A DNA stretch of 14,028 nt from an uncultured Collinsella sp. Its GTDB lineage: Bacteria; Actinomycetota; Coriobacteriia; Coriobacteriales; Coriobacteriaceae. The position numbers and the translations under genes are program-made. Location: contig UROZ01000044.1 of assembly GCA_900549655.1 (NCBI GenBank), positions 1-14,028 on the forward strand. The letters run 5' to 3'. Position 1 is the stretch's first letter. Every line of letters begins with the position of its first letter. The notes below the pieces were generated by a model. That model made no database searches and was not told the origin of the DNA. It was given only the letters and a program-made list of their open reading frames with translations. Shown piece by piece: positions 1 to 6,625 of the stretch.

Positions 1-55
1 GTCGCGGCGTCGGCCTTGCCGTCCTTGCCGACCAGCACGTTTTTGATCTGGCTGT
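1..55. repeat. 55-bp exact copy of part of the 6626-8116 gene
   Basis: Bases 1-55 are identical to 6687-6741, inside the C-terminal coding part (about residues 459-477) of the membrane protein at 6626-8116, in the same orientation. Identity stops abruptly at base 56 (T here, A at 6742). Read on the minus strand in the gene's frame, a TAG stop lies three codons before the matching codons, so this copy cannot be the interior of an intact paralogue. It is either a gene fragment left by rearrangement or the overlap at a contig end; 55 is a common de Bruijn k-mer length. Confidence 0.9.
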
Positions 56-119
56 TAGCCTACCAAGAGTGCTGACGGCTCCGCATAAAGTGCGGCAGAG
101 TGCCACCTCGCAAACGGAG

Positions 120-836
120 TTAGCTTGATTCGCTTACGCGCACTTCAAAGTCAAAGGAGTTGCTTTCGCCTCGATACGTCGCCAGGGAATACTCGACGGG
201 AGAGTCAAGCGCGTCTCGTGCAACGGTTTGGAAAATGATGAGGGGGTCGCCCTCCTCAATGTCGAGCAGGGCGGCGGTTGTCACATCGGCTTTTGAGACC
301 TCGAGGTGACGGCGCGCTCGCTCGACTGGGTTGCCAGATTCGCTCATGGCAAAATACAGGCTGGTCTCTTCAAAGTTGACGGCATCGAAGTCTTGGTACG
401 ATTTGCAGGGAATATAGCTTTCCACAAATACGTTGGGCGTATCGTCGGCATATCTTAGGCGGACGAGTTTGTACACGTCTTCGCCGGGCTCTAACTCAAG
501 CTTGCCGGCGATTTCGGTTGTTGCTTTGACGCGCTTGAAGGTGAGGACCTTGGTGCGTGGCACGCGCCCGGCTCGTTTCATCTCATCTTCGAAGCTCATA
601 ATGCGCATGGCAAAGGTCTGATCGACCTTGGGGAGCGTTACAACGGTGCCGCGCCGCCGCCGTTTTTCCAAGTAGCCCTCGCTTACAAGCGCTTGCATGG
701 CCTGGCGAATAGTTGACCGGCTGACGCCGTACATATCGCATAGCTGCATTTCAGAGGGAATGGCTTCGCCTACAGCGTATGTGCCGTTTTTAATTTTGGC
801 GAGTAGGTCATCTTTGATTTGGTCGTAGAGCGTCAT
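120..836 (-). CDS. GntR-family (HutC/UTRA) transcriptional regulator
   Basis: A 238-residue protein of the usual length for the HutC subfamily. Residues 3-65 form the GntR winged helix: the helix-turn-helix runs through YGVSRSTIRQAMQALVSEGY, followed by the basic wing KRRRRGTVV. Residues about 85-232 fit the UTRA effector domain, which in this family binds sugar phosphates or other small metabolites and releases DNA. The start is supported by an AAAAAGG box about nine bases upstream. It lies directly downstream of the four-gene PTS operon on the same strand, separated by 114 bases containing a strong hairpin, so it is the likely regulator of that operon. The palindrome at 3684-3699 is a candidate operator. 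Ligand and sign of regulation are unknown; family members are usually repressors. Confidence 0.93.
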   Translation of the reverse strand: MTLYDQIKDDLLAKIKNGTYAVGEAIPSEMQLCDMYGVSRSTIRQAMQALVSEGYLEKRRRRGTVVTLPKVDQTFAMRIMSFEDEMKRAGRVPRTKVLTFKRVKATTEIAGKLELEPGEDVYKLVRLRYADDTPNVFVESYIPCKSYQDFDAVNFEETSLYFAMSESGNPVERARRHLEVSKADVTTAALLDIEEGDPLIIFQTVARDALDSPVEYSLATYRGESNSFDFEVRVSESS

Positions 837-882
837 TTTGTCATACCTTTTTAAGGCCGAAGTTGAAACGAATATAGCATAT

Positions 883-908
883 GGGGCGGAGCCATAAGGC
901 TCCGCCCC
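883..908 (-). terminator. Hairpin between the PTS operon and the GntR gene
   Basis: A perfect 11-bp stem (GGGGCGGAGCC, loop of four, GGCTCCGCCCC) starts about 43 bases beyond the IID stop codon. The sequence after it on the minus strand is AT-rich (ATATGCTATATT) but has no true T-run. It may be a leaky terminator or a processing/stability hairpin allowing some read-through into the regulator gene. Confidence 0.55.
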
Positions 909-950
909 GATGGCCGGCCTAAATTGTTGGCTTGCCGATTGAACTATTGC

Positions 951-1802
951 TTAGAAGACGCCCAGCAGGCAAAGCGCAGAAACCACGACGGTCAGGATGA
1001 CGATGACCTTGGTGGGGCTGTACTGCTTCTTACCCAGCATCCACCAGGTGATTAGCACGGTCGCCAGGGGAAGGATGGAGGGGAACACGCCGTCGAGGGT
1101 GGCCTGCAGGGGCTGCCACTCGCCGCCCAGCGGGATGTTGAGGGCGGTGGTCAGGCCTATGTTGCCTGCGGCGAGGGCGCCGATGACCATGATGCCCAGA
1201 ATGTTGAAGGCGTCGGTGATGCGGCGGGCGTTCTCGCCCACGATGACGTCGATGGCGCCGACGCCGAGCTTATATCCGGTGCGGTAGCTGATAAACGAGA
1301 TAAGTGGGCCGATGATGCCGTAGGCGATCATATAGAACAGCGGGCCAATCGGGCTACCGTTGGTGGCGAGGCTCATGCCGATCGAGAGCAGAATGGGAAC
1401 GATGATGCCCTGAATGATGGAGTCGCCGATGCCCGCCAGCGGTCCCATGAGGGTCGCTTTGATATTGTTGGGCATATCCTCGGAGACCTCGCCGCCCATG
1501 GCGATGTTCTCCTCGAGGGAGGTTACGATGCCATTGATGAGCTGTCCGGTTTGGGGCTCGGTGTTGAAGAACACGGAGTGGCGGACGAGCAAGCGGCGCT
1601 TGGCCTCGGGGTCATCTTTGTAGTACTTTTCCGCAAAGGGAAGGTAGGCCCAGGCGTAGGCGTGACCCTGCAGCTTCTCGTAGCTCATCGAGGCCAGGTG
1701 GGTGAAGGCCCAGCGTAGCCAGATGGTGTTGAGCTCCTTGTTGGAAAGGTGGCCGTCATTACCGGTCTTCTCGGCGGTGGCGTTGTTGGGTTCCGTAGTC
1801 AT
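951..1802 (-). CDS. PTS mannose/fructose/sorbose family transporter subunit IID
   Basis: A 283-residue membrane subunit of an EII-Man type phosphotransferase permease; with IIC it forms the sugar-translocating unit in the cytoplasmic membrane. Family features include the conserved N-terminal region (WAFTHLASMSYEKLQGHAYAW begins near residue 31), the RHSVFFNTEP segment at 74-83, the LMGPLAGIGDSI motif at 118-129 and hydrophobic segments at about 130-147, 155-173, 200-217, 240-256 and 264-282. Length is normal. It is the last of four genes, with its start 21 bases after the IIC stop. AAGGAG lies nine bases before the ATG. Sugar specificity of this family cannot be assigned from sequence (members take mannose, glucose, fructose, sorbose, amino sugars and others). 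Confidence 0.95.
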   Translation of the reverse strand: MTTEPNNATAEKTGNDGHLSNKELNTIWLRWAFTHLASMSYEKLQGHAYAWAYLPFAEKYYKDDPEAKRRLLVRHSVFFNTEPQTGQLINGIVTSLEENIAMGGEVSEDMPNNIKATLMGPLAGIGDSIIQGIIVPILLSIGMSLATNGSPIGPLFYMIAYGIIGPLISFISYRTGYKLGVGAIDVIVGENARRITDAFNILGIMVIGALAAGNIGLTTALNIPLGGEWQPLQATLDGVFPSILPLATVLITWWMLGKKQYSPTKVIVILTVVVSALCLLGVF

Positions 1803-1823
1803 ATGAGTTCGCTCCTTCGGGGA

Positions 1824-2657
1824 TTAGAACAGGTCGTCGTCTTCGTAGACCGCTGCGGTCTCCTGGGGCTCGGCAGCTGCGAGCGCGGGCTCGGCGGATT
1901 TGCCGCTCGACAGGAACACGAGGTAGGCGACGAGTGCGGCGAGGAACACGATGGCGATCATGGAAAGGCCGGCGAAGGCGAGGAGCACGAAGCCCGCGAG
2001 GAAGAAGATTAACTGGGCCTTGTCCTTGATCACGATGTTCATGAGCATGCCGATGCCCAGTGCGGGGAGGACGCCGCCGAGGACGGAGATAATGTGCGTG
2101 ACGACCTCGGGAACGCTATTGAGCAGGGTGTCGACTACGCTTTGGCCGAAGTAGACGACAAGGAACACCGGGACGGCGCGGATGAAGAACGTGCAGATCT
2201 GGGGATAGATGATGTGCCATTTGGTGATACCGCGGCCGTCGTTGGCCTCAGCGGCGGCCTGGGCCTTGCCGTTGAAGAAGGAGTAGAGGGCCATGCGGGT
2301 GTTGTAGAAAATAAGACCAAGAGTTTGACCCATAAGCACGGAGAGGGTGACAGCAATCGCCGGGTCTTTGGTGGTGGCCATGGCCAATCCGATGCCGCCG
2401 TAGGAAGCGTACGTGATCTCGGAGTTGGTAGCACCGCCGGTGGACAGATTGGCGATGAAGACAGCCTGGACGGCGACGCCGCACAGGACGCCGGCGCTCA
2501 CGTCACCGAAGACGAGGCCGCACAGCAGGCCGGCGACGAGCGGACGGCCCATTACGTAGTAGCCGCCGGACATGCCGAATAGGCAGGCGCTCTCGATGGC
2601 GCCCAGGTAGCAGAAGACGCCGCACATAAGCGCGGGGAAGAGCAGGGTAAGGTCCAT
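1824..2657 (-). CDS. PTS mannose/fructose/sorbose family transporter subunit IIC
   Basis: A 277-residue, strongly hydrophobic protein with the start expected for EIIC-Man (MDLTLLFPALMCGVFCYLGA) and the conserved glycine-rich stretch with AVQAVFIANLSTGGATNSE at about 62-80. Hydrophobic segments run to about residue 250, followed by a soluble acidic tail that ends in DDDLF. IIC is the main sugar-conducting subunit. AGGAGG sits six bases before the ATG, 30 bases after the IIB stop. The last five residues equal those of the IIA protein of the same operon, and the 15 bases encoding this end are also identical, which is not expected of unrelated subunits. Confidence 0.95.
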   Translation of the reverse strand: MDLTLLFPALMCGVFCYLGAIESACLFGMSGGYYVMGRPLVAGLLCGLVFGDVSAGVLCGVAVQAVFIANLSTGGATNSEITYASYGGIGLAMATTKDPAIAVTLSVLMGQTLGLIFYNTRMALYSFFNGKAQAAAEANDGRGITKWHIIYPQICTFFIRAVPVFLVVYFGQSVVDTLLNSVPEVVTHIISVLGGVLPALGIGMLMNIVIKDKAQLIFFLAGFVLLAFAGLSMIAIVFLAALVAYLVFLSSGKSAEPALAAAEPQETAAVYEDDDLF

Positions 2658-2687
2658 GGTGTTCCTCCTAAGCTGGTGTTGATGCGT

Positions 2688-3182
2688 TTACATCGACTGG
2701 TACTTGGCCTTGAGTGTGGGCCAGGTGCGGATGGCATCGTCGGGCAGCAGTTGGAACTGTAGGTCGATGCCGGCGGCTTCGAGCTCGTCGAGTGCCACGA
2801 CGTCCTCATCGTTCATCATCACGGTATTGCCCATGTTCTTGGTGCCCTCGCGCGTGGCGTTGAGGTTGCCGATGTTGAGCACGCCGCCGAAGTCGCCGCC
2901 AATCTTGACCAGATCGGCGAAGTTACGGATTGAGTCGGAGATGACGAAGAAGTTCTTTGCCGAGGCTTGGGCCTTGGCAAGGGCCTCGGGACCCTGGGCG
3001 AGGGTGTAAATGCCGAGTTTGAGCTTGCCTGCGGCTGCTTTGAGCACTTTGCAGCGCAGTTGATCTGCGGCGATCTTGTCGCTGATTACCAAGATGGCGT
3101 CAGCCGGCTTTACCGCGACCCATCGAGTGGTTGTTTGTCCGTGGATGACTCGGTCGTCCACACGTGCGAGCACGATTGCCAT
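2688..3182 (-). CDS. PTS mannose/fructose/sorbose family transporter subunit IIB
   Basis: A 164-residue cytoplasmic phosphocarrier that takes phosphate from IIA and passes it to the incoming sugar. The N-terminus MAIVLARVDDRVIHGQ is diagnostic; His14 in RVIHGQ is the expected phosphorylation site. Later family features include ADAILVISDKIAAD and the Asn/Gly segment near NIGNLN. An in-frame ATG five codons upstream (3197) exists, but GGAAGGAG lies between the two ATGs and is correctly placed for 3182, which also gives the canonical family N-terminus. It starts 48 bases after the IIA stop and is followed 30 bases later by IIC. Confidence 0.95.
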   Translation of the reverse strand: MAIVLARVDDRVIHGQTTTRWVAVKPADAILVISDKIAADQLRCKVLKAAAGKLKLGIYTLAQGPEALAKAQASAKNFFVISDSIRNFADLVKIGGDFGGVLNIGNLNATREGTKNMGNTVMMNDEDVVALDELEAAGIDLQFQLLPDDAIRTWPTLKAKYQSM

Positions 3183-3230
3183 TATGTCTCCTTCCATCGA
3201 GCGATTCCTTTGGGCGAATCGCGTTGTTGC

Positions 3231-3659
3231 TTAAAACAGGTCGTCGTCTGCGAGTGATTCACCTTCGTCGGGGAGGGTCGCAGCGGTAATTCCAGAAGAT
3301 CCGGCATTGAGTGCGAGTTCGACGACGGCGTCCAAATCGTCACTTGCCGCGGCTGCGATGCCGACCTCGATAAGCATGCCGAAATTGAAGCCCGAGACGA
3401 CGCGCAAGCGTTCGGGGCTCTCAAGGAACAGGGCGTATGCCTCGTTGTAGGGGGTTCCGCCGAGTAGGTCTGCGAGGATGAGCGTGTTTCCCGATTCGAG
3501 TTGGGCCTCAACCGCATTGGAAAGATGCTCGCGGAAGACGTCGACGCCGTCGTCTCCTAGGCCCACTGCAATGATGGGGCTGTCGCTCGAGACCATTTTC
3601 TTATAGGTATCGAGCATGCCGTCGCAAAGCGTGCCGTGCGAAGTTAATACGATGTTCAC
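3231..3659 (-). CDS. PTS mannose/fructose/sorbose family transporter subunit IIA
   Basis: A 142-residue cytoplasmic phosphocarrier, first gene of the PTS operon. It accepts phosphate from HPr on His8 (MNIVLTSHG) and hands it to IIB. The family motif ADLLGGTPYNEA at about 63-74 and the SGFNFGML segment at 89-96 are present. The start codon is GTG, with AAAGGAG six bases upstream. The protein ends LADDDLF, so its last five residues match those of the IIC protein. IIA and IIB are separate here, as in sorbose- and fructose/levan-type systems, rather than fused as in E. coli ManX. The promoter and operator candidates lie in 3660-3800. Confidence 0.94.
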   Translation of the reverse strand: MNIVLTSHGTLCDGMLDTYKKMVSSDSPIIAVGLGDDGVDVFREHLSNAVEAQLESGNTLILADLLGGTPYNEAYALFLESPERLRVVSGFNFGMLIEVGIAAAASDDLDAVVELALNAGSSGITAATLPDEGESLADDDLF

Positions 3660-3683
3660 TGGTAACTCCTTTCGTTGCGCTTA

Positions 3684-3699
3684 ATCATATATGTATGAT
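3684..3699. promoter_or_regulatory. Palindrome upstream of the PTS operon, candidate GntR operator
   Basis: ATCATA-TATG-TATGAT, six perfect paired bases on each side. It lies between the proposed PTS promoter and the IIA start codon, about 12-27 bases after the predicted transcription start, which is where a repressor would block. GntR-family proteins bind short palindromes, and the linked GntR gene is the obvious candidate. Assignment is by position only. Confidence 0.45.
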
Positions 3700-3706
3700 C
3701 AAAATG

Positions 3707-3737
3707 TTGATAGTTTGAGTCTATTCCACTCTATAAA
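3707..3737 (+). promoter_or_regulatory. Candidate promoter for the deoC operon
   Basis: TTGATA (3707-3712) is followed by TCTATA (3730-3735, spacing 17) or the overlapping TATAAA (3732-3737, spacing 19). It would give a leader of about 100 bases before deoC. It overlaps, on the opposite strand, the promoter proposed for the PTS genes, so the two could exclude each other. Confidence 0.35.
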
Positions 3738-3746
3738 CGGTATCAA
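3718..3746 (-). promoter_or_regulatory. Candidate promoter for the PTS operon
   Basis: On the minus strand TTGATA (3741-3746) and TAGACT (3718-3723) are 17 bases apart. The predicted start near 3711 leaves a leader of about 50 bases before the GTG of IIA, in which the 16-bp palindrome lies. Confidence 0.4.
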
Positions 3747-3783
3747 ATCAGACATAAACGGTAAAACGGATTATGTAGCGGTA
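3733..3783. repeat. Phased CGGTA direct repeats
   Basis: ATAAACGGTA occurs at 3733-3742 and 3754-3763, exactly 21 bases apart, and the core CGGTA recurs at 3779-3783, 20 bases further. Copies two helical turns apart lie on one face of the DNA, as expected for tandem binding of a regulator. The first copy overlaps the -35 box proposed for the PTS promoter and the others lie upstream of it. Confidence 0.5.
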
Positions 3784-3842
3784 ATATGTATGACAATATG
3801 TTAGGATACAGGCATGCACCAACCCCAATGAAGGGAGCCGTC

Positions 3843-4553
3843 ATGGCACGTTACACGCTCGATGATCTCGCCCGCTTGGTTGATCACACCAACCTCCACC
3901 CCGACGCCACGCGCGAGGATATGGAGAAGCTCTGCCAGGAGGCAAAGGACTATCACTTCAAGATGGTCGCCATCAATTCCGTCCAGTCCAAGCTCTGCTC
4001 CGAGCTCCTCGCCGGCACCGACATCCATACCGGCGCCGCCATCAGTTTCCCCCTCGGCCAGACCACCATTGCCACCAAGGTCTTCGAGACCAAGGATGCA
4101 TTGGCCAACGGCGCGAACGAGATCGATTACGTGGTCAACCTCACCGAGGTCAAGGCCGGCAATTGGGCCTACATCAAGGATGAGATGCAGCAGATTGTCG
4201 ATATCTGCCGTGATGCCGACGTCCCCTCCAAGGTTATCTTCGAGAATTGCCTGCTCACCGAGGATGAGAAACTCGAGCTGTGCAAGATCGCAAGCGTGGT
4301 CCTGCCCACTTTCGTGAAGACCTCCACCGGATTCTCCATTGGCGGCGCAACCGTCGAGGACGTCCGACTCATGCGCGAGCACACCGACCCCCGTGTCAAG
4401 GTTAAGGCCGCTGGTGGTATCCGCACCGCCGACGCTTTCCTCGATATGGTTCGTGCCGGTGCCGAGCGCATCGGCTGCAGCGCCGGCATACCCATCATCG
4501 ACGAGTTGCGTGCGCGCATGGAGCGCGACGGTATCGACGCCTTCGAGCTGTAA
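3843..4553 (+). CDS. deoC: Deoxyribose-phosphate aldolase
   Basis: A 236-residue TIM-barrel class I aldolase that cleaves 2-deoxy-D-ribose 5-phosphate to glyceraldehyde 3-phosphate and acetaldehyde in the cytoplasm. The Schiff-base lysine is K159 in FVKTSTGF; the second catalytic lysine is K188 in KVKAAGGIRT; D95 in NEIDYVVN is the expected acidic partner. The N-terminal LVDHTNLHPDAT segment is typical. The ATG at 3843 was chosen because AAGGGAG lies five bases upstream; a longer frame from 3786 would run through the control region. It is the first gene of a three-gene operon divergent from the PTS, nine bases before the next start. No other nucleoside-catabolism gene (deoA, deoB, deoD) is nearby, so it may serve general deoxyribose salvage or the sugar imported here. 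Confidence 0.95.
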   Translation: MARYTLDDLARLVDHTNLHPDATREDMEKLCQEAKDYHFKMVAINSVQSKLCSELLAGTDIHTGAAISFPLGQTTIATKVFETKDALANGANEIDYVVNLTEVKAGNWAYIKDEMQQIVDICRDADVPSKVIFENCLLTEDEKLELCKIASVVLPTFVKTSTGFSIGGATVEDVRLMREHTDPRVKVKAAGGIRTADAFLDMVRAGAERIGCSAGIPIIDELRARMERDGIDAFEL

Positions 4554-4562
4554 GGAGTGCAT

Positions 4563-5522
4563 ATGGGACCTATCCTGCTCAAACCCAACTATATTTCCCC
4601 CGTCTGGTCGGGTCCGCGCGTCAACGATGCGCGCGGCCTTTCCGGGGATACCCTATACGGCGAGTCGTTTGACGTGTCTGTGCACGATGGGCTGGTCAAC
4701 GATGTCGACGGCGGCCCGTTCGACGGCATGCCGCTCGATCGCGTGATAGCCGAGAACAAGGCCGCCATCATGGGCGAGCTCAATCACGACGGCATCGTGC
4801 AGATCATCACGATGGATGCCGGCGAGAACCTATCCGTCCAGGTGCATCCCGACGAGGCATACGCCCGCGAACACGAGTCCGACCACGAGAAGGCGGAGTC
4901 CTGGTACATCCTGGACGCCGAGCCCGGCGCCTCGATCATTTGCGGCACGACGACCGACGACCTCGATGCGCTGCGCGGCGCAGCGGCGGATGACAGTGTG
5001 GGCGACCGCTACGGAAGGCGCGTTCCCGTGAGCGAAGGCGACTTCGTGTTAATCCCTGCGGGGACCATGCATGCGATGGGCGCGGGCGTATTCGCCCTCG
5101 AGGTCGGTAGCCTGGGCTTCAAGACGTATCGGTTGTGCGATTGGGGCCGCGGTCGCGAGCTTCATGTCGAGCAGGCGTTCGACGTACTCGACACATCAAT
5201 CCGTCCCGAGCCCGCGCATTTCGGCGCCTTCGATCCGAAGGCCCCCGCGAATGTGCGTCGTGGCGTCACACACCGCCTGTTCACCTCAGACGTCGTTGAC
5301 GTCCGGGGCGAATGGGAGTGCCCCCTGGGCGATCGGTATGCCGTGCTGTCCTGCGTGGGCGGTCATGCCCGGGTGGTCACGGACGACGGCGCCGTCGAGC
5401 TCCCCCGTACCGTCTCTGCGCTGATTCCTGCGAGTGCGGGTTCGTTCACGGTCGAGGGAACGTGTCGCGTGTTGGTGAGCCGCGTCGTCGATGGGCGTGA
5501 CGGCCAGCGCGACGGGGAGTAA
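4563..5522 (+). CDS. manA: Class I phosphomannose-isomerase-like protein (short form)
   Basis: A 319-residue cupin-type metalloenzyme of the short bacterial class I mannose-6-phosphate isomerase group, which interconverts mannose 6-phosphate and fructose 6-phosphate. The expected zinc ligands are visible: Q93 and H95 in VQVHPDE, E112 in KAESWYI and H170 in IPAGTMHAMG. The N-terminal LKPNYISPVWSGPRV resembles the KP...IWGG signature but has W-S-G, and TYRLCDWGR near 188-196 matches the substrate-side arginine region. AAGGAG overlaps the deoC stop and lies five bases before the ATG; a GTG two codons upstream lies in the same SD and was not used. Beside a mannose-family PTS it would feed imported mannose 6-phosphate into glycolysis, but a related sugar phosphate is possible. 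Confidence 0.85.
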   Translation: MGPILLKPNYISPVWSGPRVNDARGLSGDTLYGESFDVSVHDGLVNDVDGGPFDGMPLDRVIAENKAAIMGELNHDGIVQIITMDAGENLSVQVHPDEAYAREHESDHEKAESWYILDAEPGASIICGTTTDDLDALRGAAADDSVGDRYGRRVPVSEGDFVLIPAGTMHAMGAGVFALEVGSLGFKTYRLCDWGRGRELHVEQAFDVLDTSIRPEPAHFGAFDPKAPANVRRGVTHRLFTSDVVDVRGEWECPLGDRYAVLSCVGGHARVVTDDGAVELPRTVSALIPASAGSFTVEGTCRVLVSRVVDGRDGQRDGE

Positions 5523-5534
5523 TTGGAGGTCAAT

Positions 5535-6413
5535 ATGTCTGGATCAAAGCCTCGTGTTGTGGTGACGGGTGCAAATGGGTATCTTGCGAGCCTCATTCGT
5601 TTGTACAACGCCGATAAGTTCGATTTTGTCAACGTTACAAGGACCGATGTTGACCTTGTCAATGTTGAGGAAGTTGCCGAGTTTTTTGCCGGCCTCGATT
5701 TCGATATCTGCCTTCATATGGCAGCTGACGCTTCGACTGCCCATTGCGAGAATGACCCCGAGGGAACGCATCGAATCAATACGGAGTCGGCGATTGCCAT
5801 TGCGCGGGCCTGCCGTGCCTGCGGCGCCCGTATGGTCTTCTTTTCAACCGAGCAGTGTTTCAATGCCTCGACAGGCGAGCCTCCGTTTCACGAGGACGAC
5901 GAGATGGCTACCACCACGCGATACGGTGCACAGAAGATGGAGGCGGATGATTGGATCAGGGAAAACCTCGATAATTATCTGATCTTGCGCCTTTCGTGGA
6001 TGTTTGGCCTTCCCATGCCTGGGGCAAAGCCCGCCCCCAATATCTTGACGAATGTTTTGCACGCAGTTCGGACGGGAGAGCCGGCGGCGTTTCGCGTGCA
6101 TGAGCGGCGGAACATGACGTACGGTCTGGAGTTGGCAAACGCCCTGCCGCAAATCCTTATACTGCCCAGTGGGGCATATCATTTTGCGAGCCAAAACGGC
6201 TTGAGCACGTATGAGACCGCGCGCCTTGTTGCGCGGCGACTTGGTTGTGCCGAGCAGAGTATCGATGAGCTCGTGCTTCCGGACACTACGACCTATGCTG
6301 ACCGACCCAGGGACTTTCGTCTTTCATCTGAAAAGCTTGCACGAGCGGGGGTGCGCCTCGGAACGTTTGAAGATAGCCTCGAAAGCTGCTTGAAGGATTT
6401 TGGATTGATTTAG
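5535..6413 (+). CDS. RmlD-like NAD(P)-dependent sugar-nucleotide reductase/epimerase
   Basis: A 292-residue extended short-chain dehydrogenase. The nucleotide-binding turn TGANGYLAS is at 11-19, and the catalytic Y130-x-x-x-K134 lies in TTRYGAQKMEAD. The overall layout (HMAADAS near 61-67, FFSTEQCFN near 102-110, LRLSWMFG) is closest to dTDP-4-dehydrorhamnose reductase (RmlD), though no other rml gene is present, so the substrate is open. TTGGAGG lies about six bases before the ATG, 12 bases after the manA-like stop, so it is the third gene of the deoC operon. Its wobble positions look less GC-rich than those of deoC and the manA-like gene (for example many ATT, TTT and CTT codons), which may mean a separate origin. 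An epimerase acting on a free or phosphorylated sugar is an alternative. Confidence 0.75.
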   Translation: MSGSKPRVVVTGANGYLASLIRLYNADKFDFVNVTRTDVDLVNVEEVAEFFAGLDFDICLHMAADASTAHCENDPEGTHRINTESAIAIARACRACGARMVFFSTEQCFNASTGEPPFHEDDEMATTTRYGAQKMEADDWIRENLDNYLILRLSWMFGLPMPGAKPAPNILTNVLHAVRTGEPAAFRVHERRNMTYGLELANALPQILILPSGAYHFASQNGLSTYETARLVARRLGCAEQSIDELVLPDTTTYADRPRDFRLSSEKLARAGVRLGTFEDSLESCLKDFGLI

Positions 6414-6423
6414 CATGTGCAGC

Positions 6424-6440
6424 GCCGATGGCATATCGGC
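6424..6440 (+). other. Small hairpin before the deoC-operon terminator
   Basis: GCCGAT, a five-base loop and ATCGGC lie just after the stop codon of the RmlD-like gene and 13 bases before the terminator stem. It has no T-run and may protect the transcript 3' end. Confidence 0.35.
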
Positions 6441-6452
6441 CGCTCGATTCGA

Positions 6453-6484
6453 AGACCCAGCCGCAAGTTTGGCTGGGTCTTTTC
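6453..6484 (+). terminator. Rho-independent terminator of the deoC operon
   Basis: A perfect 10-bp stem AGACCCAGCC, loop of eight, GGCTGGGTCT, runs directly into TTTT. It is correctly oriented for the upstream plus-strand operon and marks its end. Confidence 0.9.
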
Positions 6485-6548
6485 GTGGGTATGGTTTGTG
6501 TCGGCGTTCGGCAGAAGCACATTGTTGGAGCGCGGGCGTCCTTCTTCT

Positions 6549-6599
6549 GGGACGAGGCTCAAAAAATCATCGGGCAGGTGGCTAAAAGAGCTCCGTCCC
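6549..6599. repeat. Imperfect inverted repeat between convergent genes
   Basis: GGGACGAGGCTC (6549-6560) and GAGCTCCGTCCC (6588-6599) pair over most of 12 bases around a 27-base middle containing an A-run and, on the other strand, T-runs. It lies just beyond the stop of the minus-strand gene ending at 6626 and may be part of its 3' end. Nothing else was recognised between 6485 and 6625. Confidence 0.35.
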
Positions 6600-6625
6600 A
6601 AAAAGACTGCCCCCGCTGCGGCCGG

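Noticed and set aside
81..95. Small hairpin CCGCA-TAAAG-TGCGG after the GntR gene as a terminator
   Set aside because: Only five pairs and no T-run on the minus strand; too weak to call.
3801..4562. 253-codon minus-strand open frame opposite deoC
   Set aside because: deoC has both catalytic lysines and a good start; the opposite frame is Gly/Leu/Asp-rich with no motif.
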